NCBI GenBank assembly: GCA_012845835.1
Contig: JABAKD010000009.1
Coordinates: 10,042,785-10,106,784 of the forward strand
Length of the DNA: 64,000 nucleotides
Source: Undaria pinnatifida
Taxonomy: Eukaryota > Sar > Phaeophyceae > Laminariales > Alariaceae
Direction of reading: 5' to 3'
The translations under genes were made by a program, and so were the position numbers. Below are positions 55,801 to 63,970 of this stretch, piece by piece. The number at the start of each line of letters is the position of its first letter. Position 1 is the stretch's first letter. The notes beneath the pieces are model-generated. The model did not search any database, was not told where the DNA came from, and worked only from the letters and a program-made list of their open reading frames with translations.

Positions 55801-58800
55801 AACAAGTGGTTCACCTCTATCGTAGCACGCGTTTATCGAGCTCCGCGTTTTGGGAGCTCGGAACCTTCCTCTGCTGCACCCCCAGCGTGGGATAGACTCC
55901 GGGGCAGGGGGTTCGGTATCGGGCCCACCAACTCTGGGTCGGCCAAACTAACGGCACAGTTTTGACAACGATTTTATTTTTGCCAAAGCATGTCAGTGGA
56001 GCAACGGCTAACGCTCCACGCGTCGGACAGATCATCACCGATCGATCCCTCAACTTGATTATCTAGATCTATTTCCAACAAGGAGAAGGAGGAGGAGAAT
56101 CTGTGTGATCTAGCTCGTGTTGCCGGGGTGGAAGCCATGCGATCTGCGTGATCTATCTACCACGTGCTCTCGGGGTAGGATCTGTACTCCACCTATGGCA
56201 GATCCTGCACAACGTATCATAACGGCAGCTATAGCATGAACTGTGCGGATGATCTAGGTGATCTAGATTATCTGGACGATCTAGATCGTAACCTGTCGGA
56301 GGTGTGCAAGGTTCGGGCCGCGCTTGCCTTTGCTTTTAAGCGCCGCATATACGGAGAACGACGACAACACCCTTACGTTGCTTTTTAATATATTTTGCCA
56401 ATTTTTTTTGCCCCGCGCTCAGACCATGTGGACGACGACCCAGCTAAGGAGGGAGTTGATGGATTATTGGAAGCTCCTGACCGAGGGTCCCCTCCACGCC
56501 AGCGAGGAAGCGGCGGCAGCCGATCTCAAGAACGACAGCAAAACAAAACTTGTAAGGTATGCATGGGCTCCCAAAGGCTTGGCTCGCCACGCGTTCCGGG
56601 CGACAGTCGTAACGAAGCTCGTTCGGCTTTGCGTCGTATGTATACGGCGGCCGATCTCTCAAGAACAACAGCGAATCAAATTGGTAAGGCGTGGGCTCTC
56701 TCGCTTTTTCTTCGCTAGCTAGGTGTTCCGGGCGACAGCGTTCGTCTTCCGCAACACGCTTAGATAGTTGCAGCAGAGGTCCCCTCAGTACGGCGATGGT
56801 GTGGCAGAGCAATACCACCGCCTTATAGGAAGCCGCCTCGCACATTCCAGGTTATGAGTGCAATAGTGCGATTCCCCAGTCGCGCCAAGGGATTATGACC
56901 GCCTTGTATCGGGATACCGCCTAAAGCCTCAATGTTCATTCCAGGCTATGAGTGCAATTCCCCAGTCGCGTCAAGTGATCCTGACCGCCTTGTGTCGGCA
57001 TACCGCCTTATATGGGGATACCGCCTTATCGGGGAAAGCCTCAATGTTCATTCCAGGTTATGGGTGCAATTCCCCAGTCGCGCCAAGTGATTATGACCAC
57101 CTTCTATCGGAATATCGCCTTATATGGGGATACCGCCTTATATGGGGATACCGCCTTGTCAGGGGAAGCCGCCTTATTCATTCCAGGCTGTGAGCGCAAT
57201 CCCCCAGTCGCGCCAAGCGGTTCTGACCGCCTTGTATCGGGATACCGCCTTAAGTATATGAGGATACCGCCTTATCGGGGGAAGTCGCCTTATTCATTCC
57301 AAGCTATGAGCGCAATTCCCCAGTCGCGCCAAGTATTTACGACCGCCTTGTATCGGGATACCGCCTTATATAGGGATACCGACTTATCGGGGGAAGCCGC
57401 CTTATTCATTCCAGGTTATGAGTGCAATTCCCCAGCCGTGCCAAGCGATTCTGACCGCCTTGTGTCGGGATACCGCCTTATATGGGGAGACCGCCTTATC
57501 GGGGGAAGCCGCCTTATTCATTCCAGGCCATGAGGGCAGTTCCCCAGTCGCGCCAAGCGATTTTGAACACCTATATATATCGGGATGCCGACTTATATAG
57601 GGATACCGCCTTGTGTGGGGGACCCCTACTGTACTATGATGCCTGCCGTCTCCGTCGAGCGAGGAAACTAACTAACCCTAACCCTAACCCTAACCCTAAC
57701 TCTTGATGCCTTGAATTACCATGAACTAAAATTTGCTTTCACCACGCCCCCGCGGTAGTCGTGGGATGCGTTCTGCGACAAAAACGTGGCATAATTTTTC
57801 TCGGAAAAGGGTTTTTTAATGACGGGGTGTTGCTCTTAACTCAAAAACGTCGGAGAGTTCGTGCTTCTTTTTTTTTGTTTTGCATGATTTTATGAAAATA
57901 TATCCAGGCGGTGGGTTTTCATACATAGGTTGGCTGTGTTTCATCGCCCCCAAATCAGGTTAGGAGCCTCAGAAAGCTAAAGGTGCACCTCTGCCTCTAC
58001 CTCGAAAATGAAAGATCCATTATCTATTTTAGTCGTGTTTACATATATATATACTACGGACTATGCCGTACTTGTGAATGCTACCCTCCCCGTGTGCGTC
58101 GGCAGGCATTTGTCAGCTCGAATGGAGCACGTCGCCCTTCTGCAGCAAATAACCAACCGACCGACCGACCAATCGACCGACCGCCTGTCTGATGGATCAA
58201 CCCGTCGGCTGTGTATGTGTACTTGTCAGTGTGATGATGCAGGAGTCGTGCAATCGAGGGGCGGGAGGGGCGTCCGTGAGCGCGGCTGACATCCTCGCCG
58301 TCGGCAGCAACGGCAACGTGGCAAGCTCTGGCAAGGTAATTGCGCGGCAACGCGGAAGCAATTTTTTAACGACACCGATACTACATCATGGTAGTGCGTT
58401 TGATCTAGACACGTGGTACTTAACTGATTCGCGCAGGGCTTCCGGGCGGTGTAAGGAAGCAAGCAGCATAGCCTGTCCTCGACTAACTTGAGCAGTAAGG
58501 GGGGAACGGGACACTAACGAAAATGAGACTTCAGACGCTAAATATTTTTTTCACGCGGGGAAAAAACGTCGAGTTCAGCGTCGGCCACATGAAGCAATCC
58601 AAGCTGCTGCTGTGGCAGAGATGTGTTGGAACGGCAACAGCCATCCCGCGGTGGGGGTGCAGCGCAAGTTTCTAAGAATTTTCTGAGCCTCCTAACAATG
58701 AGGAAGAAGGAGCTCAATTCAAAAAAAAACTGACCCAACCCAACATGACGTCGAAGGCGTTCGTTCGCGCAGCTCGACCAACGCCTCTGAACCCTGTGGC

Positions 58801-60134
58801 CATTGCCGGGTGGTCATTACCAGGTGGTCATTACCAGGTGGTCATTACCAGGTGGTCATTACCAGGTGGCCATTGCCGGGTGGTCATTACCAGGTGGTCA
58901 TTACCAGGTGGTCATTGCCAGGTGGTCATTACCAGGTGGTCATTACCAGGTGGTCATTACCAGGTAGTCATTAATGGAACAATCGTGTTCCCGTAAAAGT
59001 TACCGTTCTAACCCATGGCGGTTCCGCGCGTGAAGAGCTCGACCGGTCAGAAACATTTGCGCCCTAAAAAATGTGAACCCTACACCGTGTGATGACTTCC
59101 GCAACAACGCAGGAATCTGGGAGGCGAATCATCGTGAGGCATGACGATGTATACTCGGAACGCCTCCAGTGTTTTTCCCGTAGATCCTCTTGAGTAGATC
59201 GCGACTGGTTCTGCGATAGCCCCCCCTCAAAAACCGGCAGTTTTTTTTCTAACAGACGTTTGATGGCACTCACTGCTAGACACGAGGAAGGGTGCTATGA
59301 AAAAAGCATCCTCAAACATTTTCGTGTCCGCAAAGAGTCTATCGATCGATGACGTCGGGATGGCAAGGGGCGCCACCGTATTTCAGGAGGAGATACGGCC
59401 GGGAGCTGGTTTCAAAACCGGCGATTTCGTTAAAGAAAAGTTGGGGGGGGGGGGGGCTACCGCAGAACGTCTCTCGCGCTCGTCGCTTTTCGGTGGGTAT
59501 CACTGGGTTACAAAAATAGTTTCAACGGGAGTGAAATTGATACCATAAAACAGAAAAACTTGTGTCCAGTAGAAAGACCAGCGGATGAGAAAATGCCTGA
59601 AAGACAAGTGTTTGCCGATATCGGCGTGCTAGACGATCCCAATTCGATGCGAGCCAATGGGAGGGAAGAAAAGGGCTGACGTAGTCTCGCGGTAAAAAAA
59701 ACGAAGGCGCGCACCGTAGTAGGAAAGGGGGGAAGAAGAGGCTGCTTAGTGACCCCTGATCTGAGTTACATCTAGGGAGGGAAAAATTAATGGAGAAGGA
59801 AACAGTGCGACGAAAATAGATGGGGTGAGCAAAACAAAATGGGAAAATATCCCAGTGAAAAGGTCAGCACCCCCGATGAATCCGCGCGCAAGTCGGGTTT
59901 AGAAAGCTCAAAACGAAAGAACCCGTTCACCGCGCTTGCTTCTCCTCGCTTGGATCGACCGCGCTCGGTTAACAAACAGGTGGCACCCTTCGATCTCGTT
60001 TTCGAGTACAACCACGCCGTTGAGGGGTGGCAGGCCTCGAGTCGCCCGACAATATCGCGGCTGGGGGAGATGGTACACACTATCGGGGACTTCATGCGCG
60101 AGATGAGCCAGCTCGTGCAGAAGGAATACGCGAG
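41349..60134 (+). CDS. Nephrocystin-3-like NACHT STAND ATPase with EF-hand pair and acidic insertion
   Basis: Plus-strand exons that join in phase: 41349-41434, 41632-41713, 42089-42249, 42815-43017, 43536-43828, 44703-45028, 45447-45596, 45935-46802, 48689-48817, 49928-50158, 50928-51002 and 53397-53552. The C-terminal set is 54375-54476, 56423-56551, 58243-58335 and 59863 to about 60134; one join, between 53552 and 54375, is unresolved. Up to 53552 they give about 920 residues. The core is a P-loop NTPase of the NACHT/STAND class like nephrocystin-3 and algal NACHT-TPR proteins, which act as nucleotide-driven switches or scaffolds. The usual TPR repeats would be expected past the last exon and were not seen. 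The gene spans more than 18 kb because its introns are packed with repeats. The start at 41349 is the first in-frame ATG before a good donor. Confidence 0.8.
44301..44430 (+). repeat. Dispersed intronic repeat, copy 1 (partner 50230-50370)
   Basis: GACGAGCA, AACCCT-TG-GCGAT-AAAA, GACACCTGTGA and GGCTTGT followed by GGAAA-TA-AAGTG occur in the same order here and at 50230-50370. Both lie in introns of the NACHT gene. The pair is diverged. Confidence 0.55.
47184..48545 (+). repeat. Dispersed module A carrying an 84-bp minisatellite (about 14 units)
   Basis: The module starts near CATCCCACGG, then GGTGCAGCAGATTCTAGAAA, TTTTCTGAGCTCCT and an AGGAGCTC that can pair with GAGCTCCT. After GAGGAGCTCAAGCGGTCAGG it becomes a tandem array (about 47373-48545) with period 83-85 bp. 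Each unit contains CGGCCAAGCGGTCAGGTATA, TTGCAA(A/C)CCCTACCACCG and GACGACTCCCCCGGAACTCT. Modules B (58641-59110) and C (61404-61720) share the flanks but not this array. The long open frames on both strands here come from the period being nearly a multiple of three and are not genes. It fills the intron before exon 48689. Confidence 0.85.
48689..53552 (+). CDS. NACHT ATPase gene, part 2: winged-helix region interrupted by two EF-hands
   Basis: The exon at 48689-48817 reads [20 protein letters not shown], the winged-helix start of NACHT/NPHP3-like proteins. The exon at 49928-50158 carries two EF-hand loops, [12 protein letters not shown] and [11 protein letters not shown]. The twelfth residue (Glu) of the second is supplied by the first codon of the next exon (50928-51002), which supports that splice. 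Both loops have acidic or oxygen ligands at positions 1, 3, 5, 9 and 12 and Gly at 6. A basic segment, [16 protein letters not shown], follows. The exon at 53397-53552 then resumes the family pattern with [12 protein letters not shown], the part that precedes RYL in relatives. All these exons are phase 0 at both ends, so the EF-hand exons could have entered as a cassette. Confidence 0.72.
49036..49205 (-). repeat. Dispersed repeat, copy 2 (inverted partner of 8370-8552)
   Basis: The reverse complement matches 8370-8552 over about 170 bp (GTGAGATCGAAGATTTCGTC, CTACAGTGTAGCTATCAGGG). It lies in the intron between exons 48817 and 49928 of the NACHT gene. Confidence 0.75.
49787..49866. repeat. 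(ATCC)n microsatellite
   Basis: About 19 uninterrupted ATCC units with impure units on both sides, ending 61 bases before the acceptor of the EF-hand exon. Frames across it (repeated HPSI or WMDG) are artefacts of the repeat. Confidence 0.95.
50230..50370 (+). repeat. Dispersed intronic repeat, copy 2 (partner 44301-44430)
   Basis: Same ordered phrases as the copy at 44301-44430, including GACACCTGTGA and GGCTTGT. It lies between the EF-hand exon and the next exon. Confidence 0.55.
51003..51977. other. Intron sequence, no exon seen
   Basis: Part of the long intron between 51002 and 53397 of the NACHT gene. A relative of the 8370-8552 repeat lies near 51345-51400 in inverted orientation (CTTGCAAAGATGGGTATCGA). 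No coding exon could be supported between 51003 and 53396 apart from the repeats listed. Confidence 0.5.
51978..52048. repeat. (GAA)n trinucleotide repeat
   Basis: About 23 uninterrupted AAG/GAA units inside a longer purine-only tract (about 51936-52085), in an intron of the NACHT gene. Such tracts can form triplexes and slow transcription. The Lys/Arg- or Ser-rich frames here are not genes. Confidence 0.95.
52980..53182. mobile_element. Small inverted-repeat element (MITE-like), divergent copy 4
   Basis: Ends are inverse copies: GAGTGCTTCTAC-ATAGCCCC at the left and GGGGCTAT-GTAGAAGCACTC at the right, the same TTCTACGATAGCCCC core as the other three copies. The interior differs apart from a CCTTAACGAAAAA stretch, so it is either a subfamily or an internally rearranged copy. 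It sits in the intron just before the exon at 53397. Confidence 0.7.
54375..60134 (+). CDS. NACHT ATPase gene, part 3: helical region after the winged helix
   Basis: The exon at 54375-54476 (acceptor possibly at 54368 instead) reads [19 protein letters not shown] and LVDLKTF, the hallmark segment that follows the winged helix in NPHP3-like proteins. It ends at GAG|GCAAGT, a textbook GC donor. The exon at 56423-56551 reads [12 protein letters not shown], the next family landmark. The exon at 58243-58335 is a glycine/serine spacer. The exon starting at 59863 reads [12 protein letters not shown], then [16 protein letters not shown], the helix pair that normally precedes the TPR array, and probably ends at a second GC donor at 60134. 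A further small exon around 53729 (starting RSRYCASSN) probably precedes this part, but its end could not be fixed. Confidence 0.7.
55018..55105 (+). repeat. Dispersed repeat R2, copy
   Basis: Contains GGGTTAATTAACCCCGTCAT-TAGGAACG and then GCTACCTCTATCATAGCA, matching the R2 core and end. It lies in the intron between exons 54476 and 56423. The segment 54480-56420 also holds several long A- or T-runs and no exon that I can support. Confidence 0.55.
55570..55690 (-). repeat. Dispersed repeat R2, inverted copy
   Basis: The reverse complement reads GTTTCCGACGATTTTGGGTT, AAGGAGCCCCGTCATTCAGA and AAATCATTTTCGCCAAAAAC in the order seen at 36390-36490. It is the best-preserved inverted copy. Confidence 0.65.
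56515..56740 (+). repeat. Tandem duplication of an exon-intron junction (about 133 bp)
   Basis: GCCGATCTCAAGAACGACAG through CTTGTAAGG-T-GCATGGGCTC at 56518-56575 recurs as GCCGATCTCTCAAGAACAAC through TTGGTAAGGCGTGGGCTC at 56651-56705, and GTTCCGGGCGACAG occurs at about 56590 and 56724. The end of exon 56423-56551 with its donor is thus present twice in tandem. The second donor lies in intron sequence. Confidence 0.75.
56838..57625 (+). repeat. Nested minisatellite, about 7 units of 107-130 bp
   Basis: Each unit holds CATTCCAGG-TATGAG-GCAAT, CCCCAGTCGCGCCAAG and one to three copies of GGGATACCGCCTTATAT. Unit length varies because the inner element varies in number, so this is a repeat within a repeat. 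It lies in the intron between exons 56551 and 58243 of the NACHT gene. The open frames across it are artefacts of the period. Confidence 0.85.
57676..57700. repeat. Interstitial telomere-type repeat (CCCTAA)
   Basis: Just over four perfect CCCTAA units, about 50 bp after the end of the nested minisatellite. This is the telomere repeat of many plants' relatives, animals and stramenopiles in its TTAGGG form. It may be a scar of break repair or telomerase action, or chance capture. Confidence 0.85.
57800..57880 (-). repeat. Dispersed repeat R2, inverted copy (diverged)
   Basis: Contains TTAATGACGGGGTGTTGCTC, TTAACTCAAAAACGTCGG, the diverged reverse complement of the R2 core. Confidence 0.5.
58641..59110 (+). 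repeat. Dispersed module B carrying a 15-bp minisatellite (about 12 units)
   Basis: It shares with module A the start CATCCCGCGG, GGGTGCAGC, TTTCTAAGAATTTTCTGAG, AGGAGCTC and TTCGTTCG, and at its far end GAAGAGCTCGACCGGTCAGA and AATGTGAACCCTACACCGTG. Between them sits a different array: about 12 units of GGTCATTACCAGGTG (58801-58973). It lies in the intron between exons 58335 and 59863. Confidence 0.8.
59209..59467. mobile_element. Small inverted-repeat element (MITE-like), copy 3
   Basis: It begins TTCTGCGATAGCCCCCC and ends CTACCGCAGAA, with the same interior as copies 1 and 2 (CACGAGGAAGG-TGCTATGAA, ACGGCCGGGAGCTGGTTTCA, TTCGTTAAAGAAAAGTTGGG). It is 259 bp. It lies in the NACHT gene intron next to module B. 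Confidence 0.78.
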
Positions 60135-60660
60135 GCAAGCGGGGTCGGGCGGGGGGCAAGATTGCTTCGCCTTCTCATGGCGGAAAAAAAGAAAAAAAGG
60201 AAGAAAGACTCGCCATCGGCGACTTCTTGTAGCCGTTTTTTCTTGAATATGCTGCGCTCTCGCGTGTAATTGTGAGCAAATGCTCTAGCGGAAGGCCCAG
60301 GACTAGGCAAACGTGCGCCCACTTGACATGTTTGGCACTCGATTTCATGTCACGAGGTTAAACAAGAAGAAGAAAAAAACGTTTTCATCATGTACAGGAC
60401 TAACAACACGCTCCAGACGTCCCTTGTGCGACCCTCGTCGTCGCTCCGAAAACAGTCTACGCTCCACGTTTCCTCGATAACTCCTTTGCTTTCTTTGGCG
60501 GCAGCACCCTACTGTACACCAGGTATCATTGGACAAGTCAAACATTCCGCCGCCCCCCCAAAAAGCTGGATCTTCCTCTGACGCAACCCTCCGCTCATTC
60601 GTCTACGCTTCGTTTTTGCCCCCCCCCCCCCCTCCCCCCCTTGGTGATGCGCCCACCCAG

Positions 60661-60791
60661 CCCACCGTTTCTTCACATGCCGCTGGACTTCAAAGACTTG
60701 GAAAAAGTTGGCATCAACCGCGAGCTCGTGGCGTTGACGGAGATGGAACCTACCGCGAGTCCGGGAGAAGGGGTCGCCGAAGAGGCGAGCG
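60661..60791 (+). CDS. Candidate further exon of the NACHT gene
   Basis: After a long pyrimidine tract and the acceptor GCGCCCACCCAG, the frame that matches the phase of the proposed donor at 60134 reads PPFLHMPLDFKDLEKVG, INRELVALTEMEPTASP and GVAEEAS, up to a weak donor AGC|GTGACA. The composition is protein-like, but I do not recognise a domain, and the 3' end is uncertain. Confidence 0.35.
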
Positions 60792-60999
60792 TGACACCAA
60801 GACACGAACAACGGACAACACCCCCCCCCCCCCCCCGCGACGACAGAAGAACTCGCCGCGTTTATCAGTTCGTTTCTCTTAGACCATTGCTTGCGCATCA
60901 CAGACAGCGCACGACGTAGAAAACAAACGAAAAACAGAATTTCTGCGCGCGCGCGCCTCTACCCCGTGCGTTTGGACGTTTCTTCTTCTTTTTTTTTTC

Positions 61000-61060
61000 G
61001 AACGACGGGACTTCTTAACCCAAACCTCCGTCTTAAAAATTTTCGATTTTTTTTCTTTCG
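61000..61060 (-). repeat. Dispersed repeat R2, inverted copy (partial)
   Basis: CGAACGACGGGACTTCTTAA followed by CCCAAACCTCCGTC is a partial, diverged reverse complement of the R2 core. Confidence 0.45.
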
Positions 61061-61403
61061 CACAATGTCCGTTGCAAGCAACACCTGTCGTAGGCGTAGG
61101 CCGTGAGATTTTTTTTTCAACGGGAAGCGGTTTCGTTCTCTCCCATGGGCGAGGAGCCTCTCGGGAAAAAGCTCATGGTCGCGCTTTTGCCAGCTTTTTT
61201 GCCGTACATGCATAGCACACGCGTCTCTTTTTTTTTTTTTTCGGGAGGGGCGGCCAACGGCACCTGGCGCTCACGAGCCCGATTTCTTCACACCGAAATG
61301 TTTCCCCTCGTGAACTCGTCTATGGTTGGGGGAAAAATCGTGCCGTTACGTGTCGCAACGTCGTGTCTCCCGCCCGTCCGTCTGTTTTCTCTGCTCCTAC
61401 TGC

Positions 61404-61720
61404 CATGTCCCACGCTATGGGGGCGCAGCAGGTTCTACGAATTTTCTGAGCTCCTGCCATGAGGAGCTCGCTCGAAACTTCTCACCCGGAAACACAACCT
61501 TCGAGGAACGTTCGTTCGCGCGCAACCCAACCAAAAAGCTAGTACGCGCTACAGTCCTAACAAGATGGTATACTCGTCAGATTTATCATACACCTAACCG
61601 ATTTAGTTCCACACATGAGGAGCTCGACCGGTCCGATCGGTCAAAAGAAAAAAAAAAAAAAGTCAGCCCCAAAAAAGCTTAACCCCCACCTTGGCAGGTG
61701 GGATAACTCTGAAACGCGTT
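61404..61720 (+). repeat. Dispersed module C (no long array)
   Basis: It shares with modules A and B GCGCAGCAGGTTCTACGAAT, TTTCTGAGCTCCT and its inverse AGGAGCTC, GAACGTTCGTTCG, and later GAGGAGCTCGACCGGTCCGA. Where A and B hold tandem arrays this copy has only unique sequence and an A-run, so it may represent the unexpanded form. Confidence 0.7.
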
Positions 61721-61805
61721 CTTCAACTAACTTCAACTCCCCGTCGACCGGAAAATATCGGCCCCCACACGCATACCCTCCTGCACAAATTTATTTCGCT
61801 TTCAG

Positions 61806-61898
61806 GGGAGGAGCAAGGACGCCTTCTTGTCGAAGCCAAAGGGGGCCCCGAAGGACAAGCTTTCCCACTACCGTGTAGCCCCGTTCTACTACTTTCAG
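61806..61898 (+). CDS. Candidate exon reading GRSKDAFLSKPKG
   Basis: Acceptor TTTCGCTTTCAG and donor CAG|GTGAGA flank a 93-bp phase-0 exon encoding GRSKDAFLSKPKG, then KDKLSHYRVAPFYYFQ. The splice signals are strong and the composition is protein-like. It could follow exon 60661-60791 in the NACHT gene or belong to another gene. No family is recognised. Confidence 0.4.
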
Positions 61899-61916
61899 GT
61901 GAGACGCTGCTTATGA

Positions 61917-61975
61917 CAGTTGCCCACCCCGAAGAGGGTGGAGGACAGTTGCCCACCCCGAAGAGGGTGGAGGTC
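61917..61975. repeat. Two-copy 29-bp tandem repeat
   Basis: CAGTTGCCCACCCCGAAGAG plus GGTGGAGGA occurs twice head to tail with no difference that I can see. 61976-63240 shows no exon that I can support. It includes an AAATACA-rich simple stretch near 63075-63120. Confidence 0.9.
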
Positions 61976-63269
61976 GTGAATGTAAAATGGGTCGAGGACG
62001 TGCTATTAAAATCCTTCTTCTAAACAAAAAAAGAGGGAGGGGGCACGAAAAAACAGTAGTGGAGCGACAACAAGCTTCCGAATTTACCTGCGTCTCTTTT
62101 GGATTTTTTTTTTCCTTAGCCTGTACTTAATATGCTCCTGATAACCCTGGCGTGATTCTTCGGCCTACGAGAGAGAGAGAGATACAAGCTCTGTGCGCTT
62201 TGGTTGCCAACCACGAGACAGGAGAAAACCCATCGAGCAAAAACAAGGCAGTAGGAGACTTGGCAATGCATATGTATATATGCCAAAGGTGCTGAGTACG
62301 GAAAATAATCACTTAGCTGTTTCCGCAAACAGCGTCACCCCTGCTGCAACATCGCGAATGCACACCTATTGCGGGAGGGACATGGGAATCAGAACCAAAT
62401 ACGGTGAGTAAAAAAAAAATGGGAATGCCAGGGGAGCGAAAAAAAAAAAATCTTACGAGTACCCACACTCTTTTTTTCTTCAGGAGTCAGACGGGGCGGG
62501 GGGAGGGGGGTTACTAACACCAACTAAAAAAAAATGTTTGTCAAGAAAAAACGTCGTTTTCTCGATTCGCACAGAAATCGCAAACGTTCCGATTTTTTTT
62601 TTGTTCGGTTTGACCTTTTTTGGGGGGGGGGGCGTTGGCTCCGTTTTCTCTTTTATTGTTGCGCTGCCCTGGGAATACATGGGTTCTTGTGTTTAGCGTG
62701 GATTCTAATTTGATTAATAGCATACACCATAGCACGGCAGTTGTCCTCCTACGGTGAGCTGCTGTGAACCATCACGCAGCAGCAGTCATCGATCGCATTC
62801 CGTCTATACCTCGTCCGAAGCGCACGGACAAGATAGACGTCTCATATCGTACTGATGCTGCTTTTCCGGAGCCTTTGTTCACTGGTTCTATTCTAAAAGG
62901 CGATGGTGTTCCTCATGCCCGCAGCACATTTCCCCCTGAAAAAAAAAAAAAATCCGCGGTCACAAAAAGAAGGAGGCTACAATACAAAAAGCCTCCCGAC
63001 TGGAGAGAAAACCAAATATAATATGATGTAAAGGAAAACATATAAGAACAGAAAACATCGCCGAAAAAAACAAATGCAAAGTACAAGATACAGGATACAA
63101 AATACAAAATACAGAATAAATAAGGCGGCAGGAAATGACCCCCACAAATGACGCGCCATAAAACCTCCTTCCGTATTCCGCCTCCCACTCTCCGCTCCCC
63201 GGCTTCGATTTGAAAGCGATGGCTCTGGGTTCAGTTCCCATGGATGGCGCTCTCCGGGAGTCGGGTCAG

Positions 63270-63293
63270 CAACGTATCGGTAGCGGAAGCAAC

Positions 63294-63325
<32 letters not shown>

Positions 63326-63447
63326 GGGCGGGGGCGGGGGCGGGGGCGGGGGCGGGAGCAGCCATGGGAGGTGCTGCCTTTGACAAGAGGGGCTATTCCC
63401 TTGGACGGGGTGACGAGAGGGGCAAGGCAAAGGAGGAAAACGAGAAG
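63270..63447 (+). CDS. Candidate Ala/Gly-rich exon
   Basis: A frame starting after TCGGGTCAG reads NVSVAEATT, an alanine and alanine-glycine run, then MGGAAFDKRGYSLGRGDERG and KAKEENEK, ending at a strong donor AAG|GTAAGA. At the far right the window closes with CGTCTTTCAG followed by CAGCATCGC, a good acceptor, so the next exon lies at the edge. The gene it belongs to is unknown; continuation of the NACHT gene is possible. Confidence 0.35.
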
Positions 63448-63479
63448 GTAAGAAACACATAAGAGTTTGTGCGCAACAA

Positions 63480-63970
63480 TCATAAGAGGAGGGGGGAAGG
63501 GGGGGAGGGGGGCGAGGCGGGGGGAAGGAGGGGGAGGGGAGAGGTAGGAGGGGGAGGGAAGGGAGGGGGGGACAGGAGGGAGAGGGGGGAGAGGGGGGAG
63601 AGGGGGGAGAGGGGGGGAGAGGGGGGAACGGGGCGGGCGGGGCGGACGACGGAGAGAGAGGGGAAGGACGGGGGGAGGGGGCGGAGGGGGTGGAGGGGGC
63701 GGGAGGGGCGGGGGGGGCGGGGGGGGCGGAGGGGGCGGAGGGGGAGGAGAGGGCGGAATGGGCGGAGGGGGAGGAGAGGGCGGAAGGAGCGGAGGGGGGG
63801 GAAGGGGCGGACGGACCGGAGGGAGAGGGGGTGGAGGGAGAGAGGCTGGGGGAGGAGCAAGGGGGAGGTAGGGGAGGGGAGGGGGCAAGGAGGAGGAGGA
63901 GGGAAGGAGGGGAGAGGGGAGGCGGGAGGGGGCGGGGGTGGGGGGGGGGGGGGGGGCACAAGGGGGGGGG
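63480..63970. repeat. Purine-rich low-complexity block (G/A)
   Basis: Nearly all bases are G or A on the plus strand, with irregular GGGGGA and GGAGG units and runs of up to about 16 G. It can form quadruplexes or triplexes. The long proline/serine frames on the minus strand are artefacts. It lies in an intron if the flanking candidate exons are real. Confidence 0.9.

Noticed and set aside
56948-57600. 173-codon frame and relatives with [10 protein letters not shown] repeats
   Set aside because: Translation of the nested minisatellite in an intron.
61691-62023. Frame ending VEVVNVKWVEDVLLKSFF, resembling the end of a BRCT domain
   Set aside because: Only the last dozen residues look BRCT-like, the frame crosses a 29-bp tandem repeat, and a better-spliced exon in another frame (61806-61898) overlaps it.
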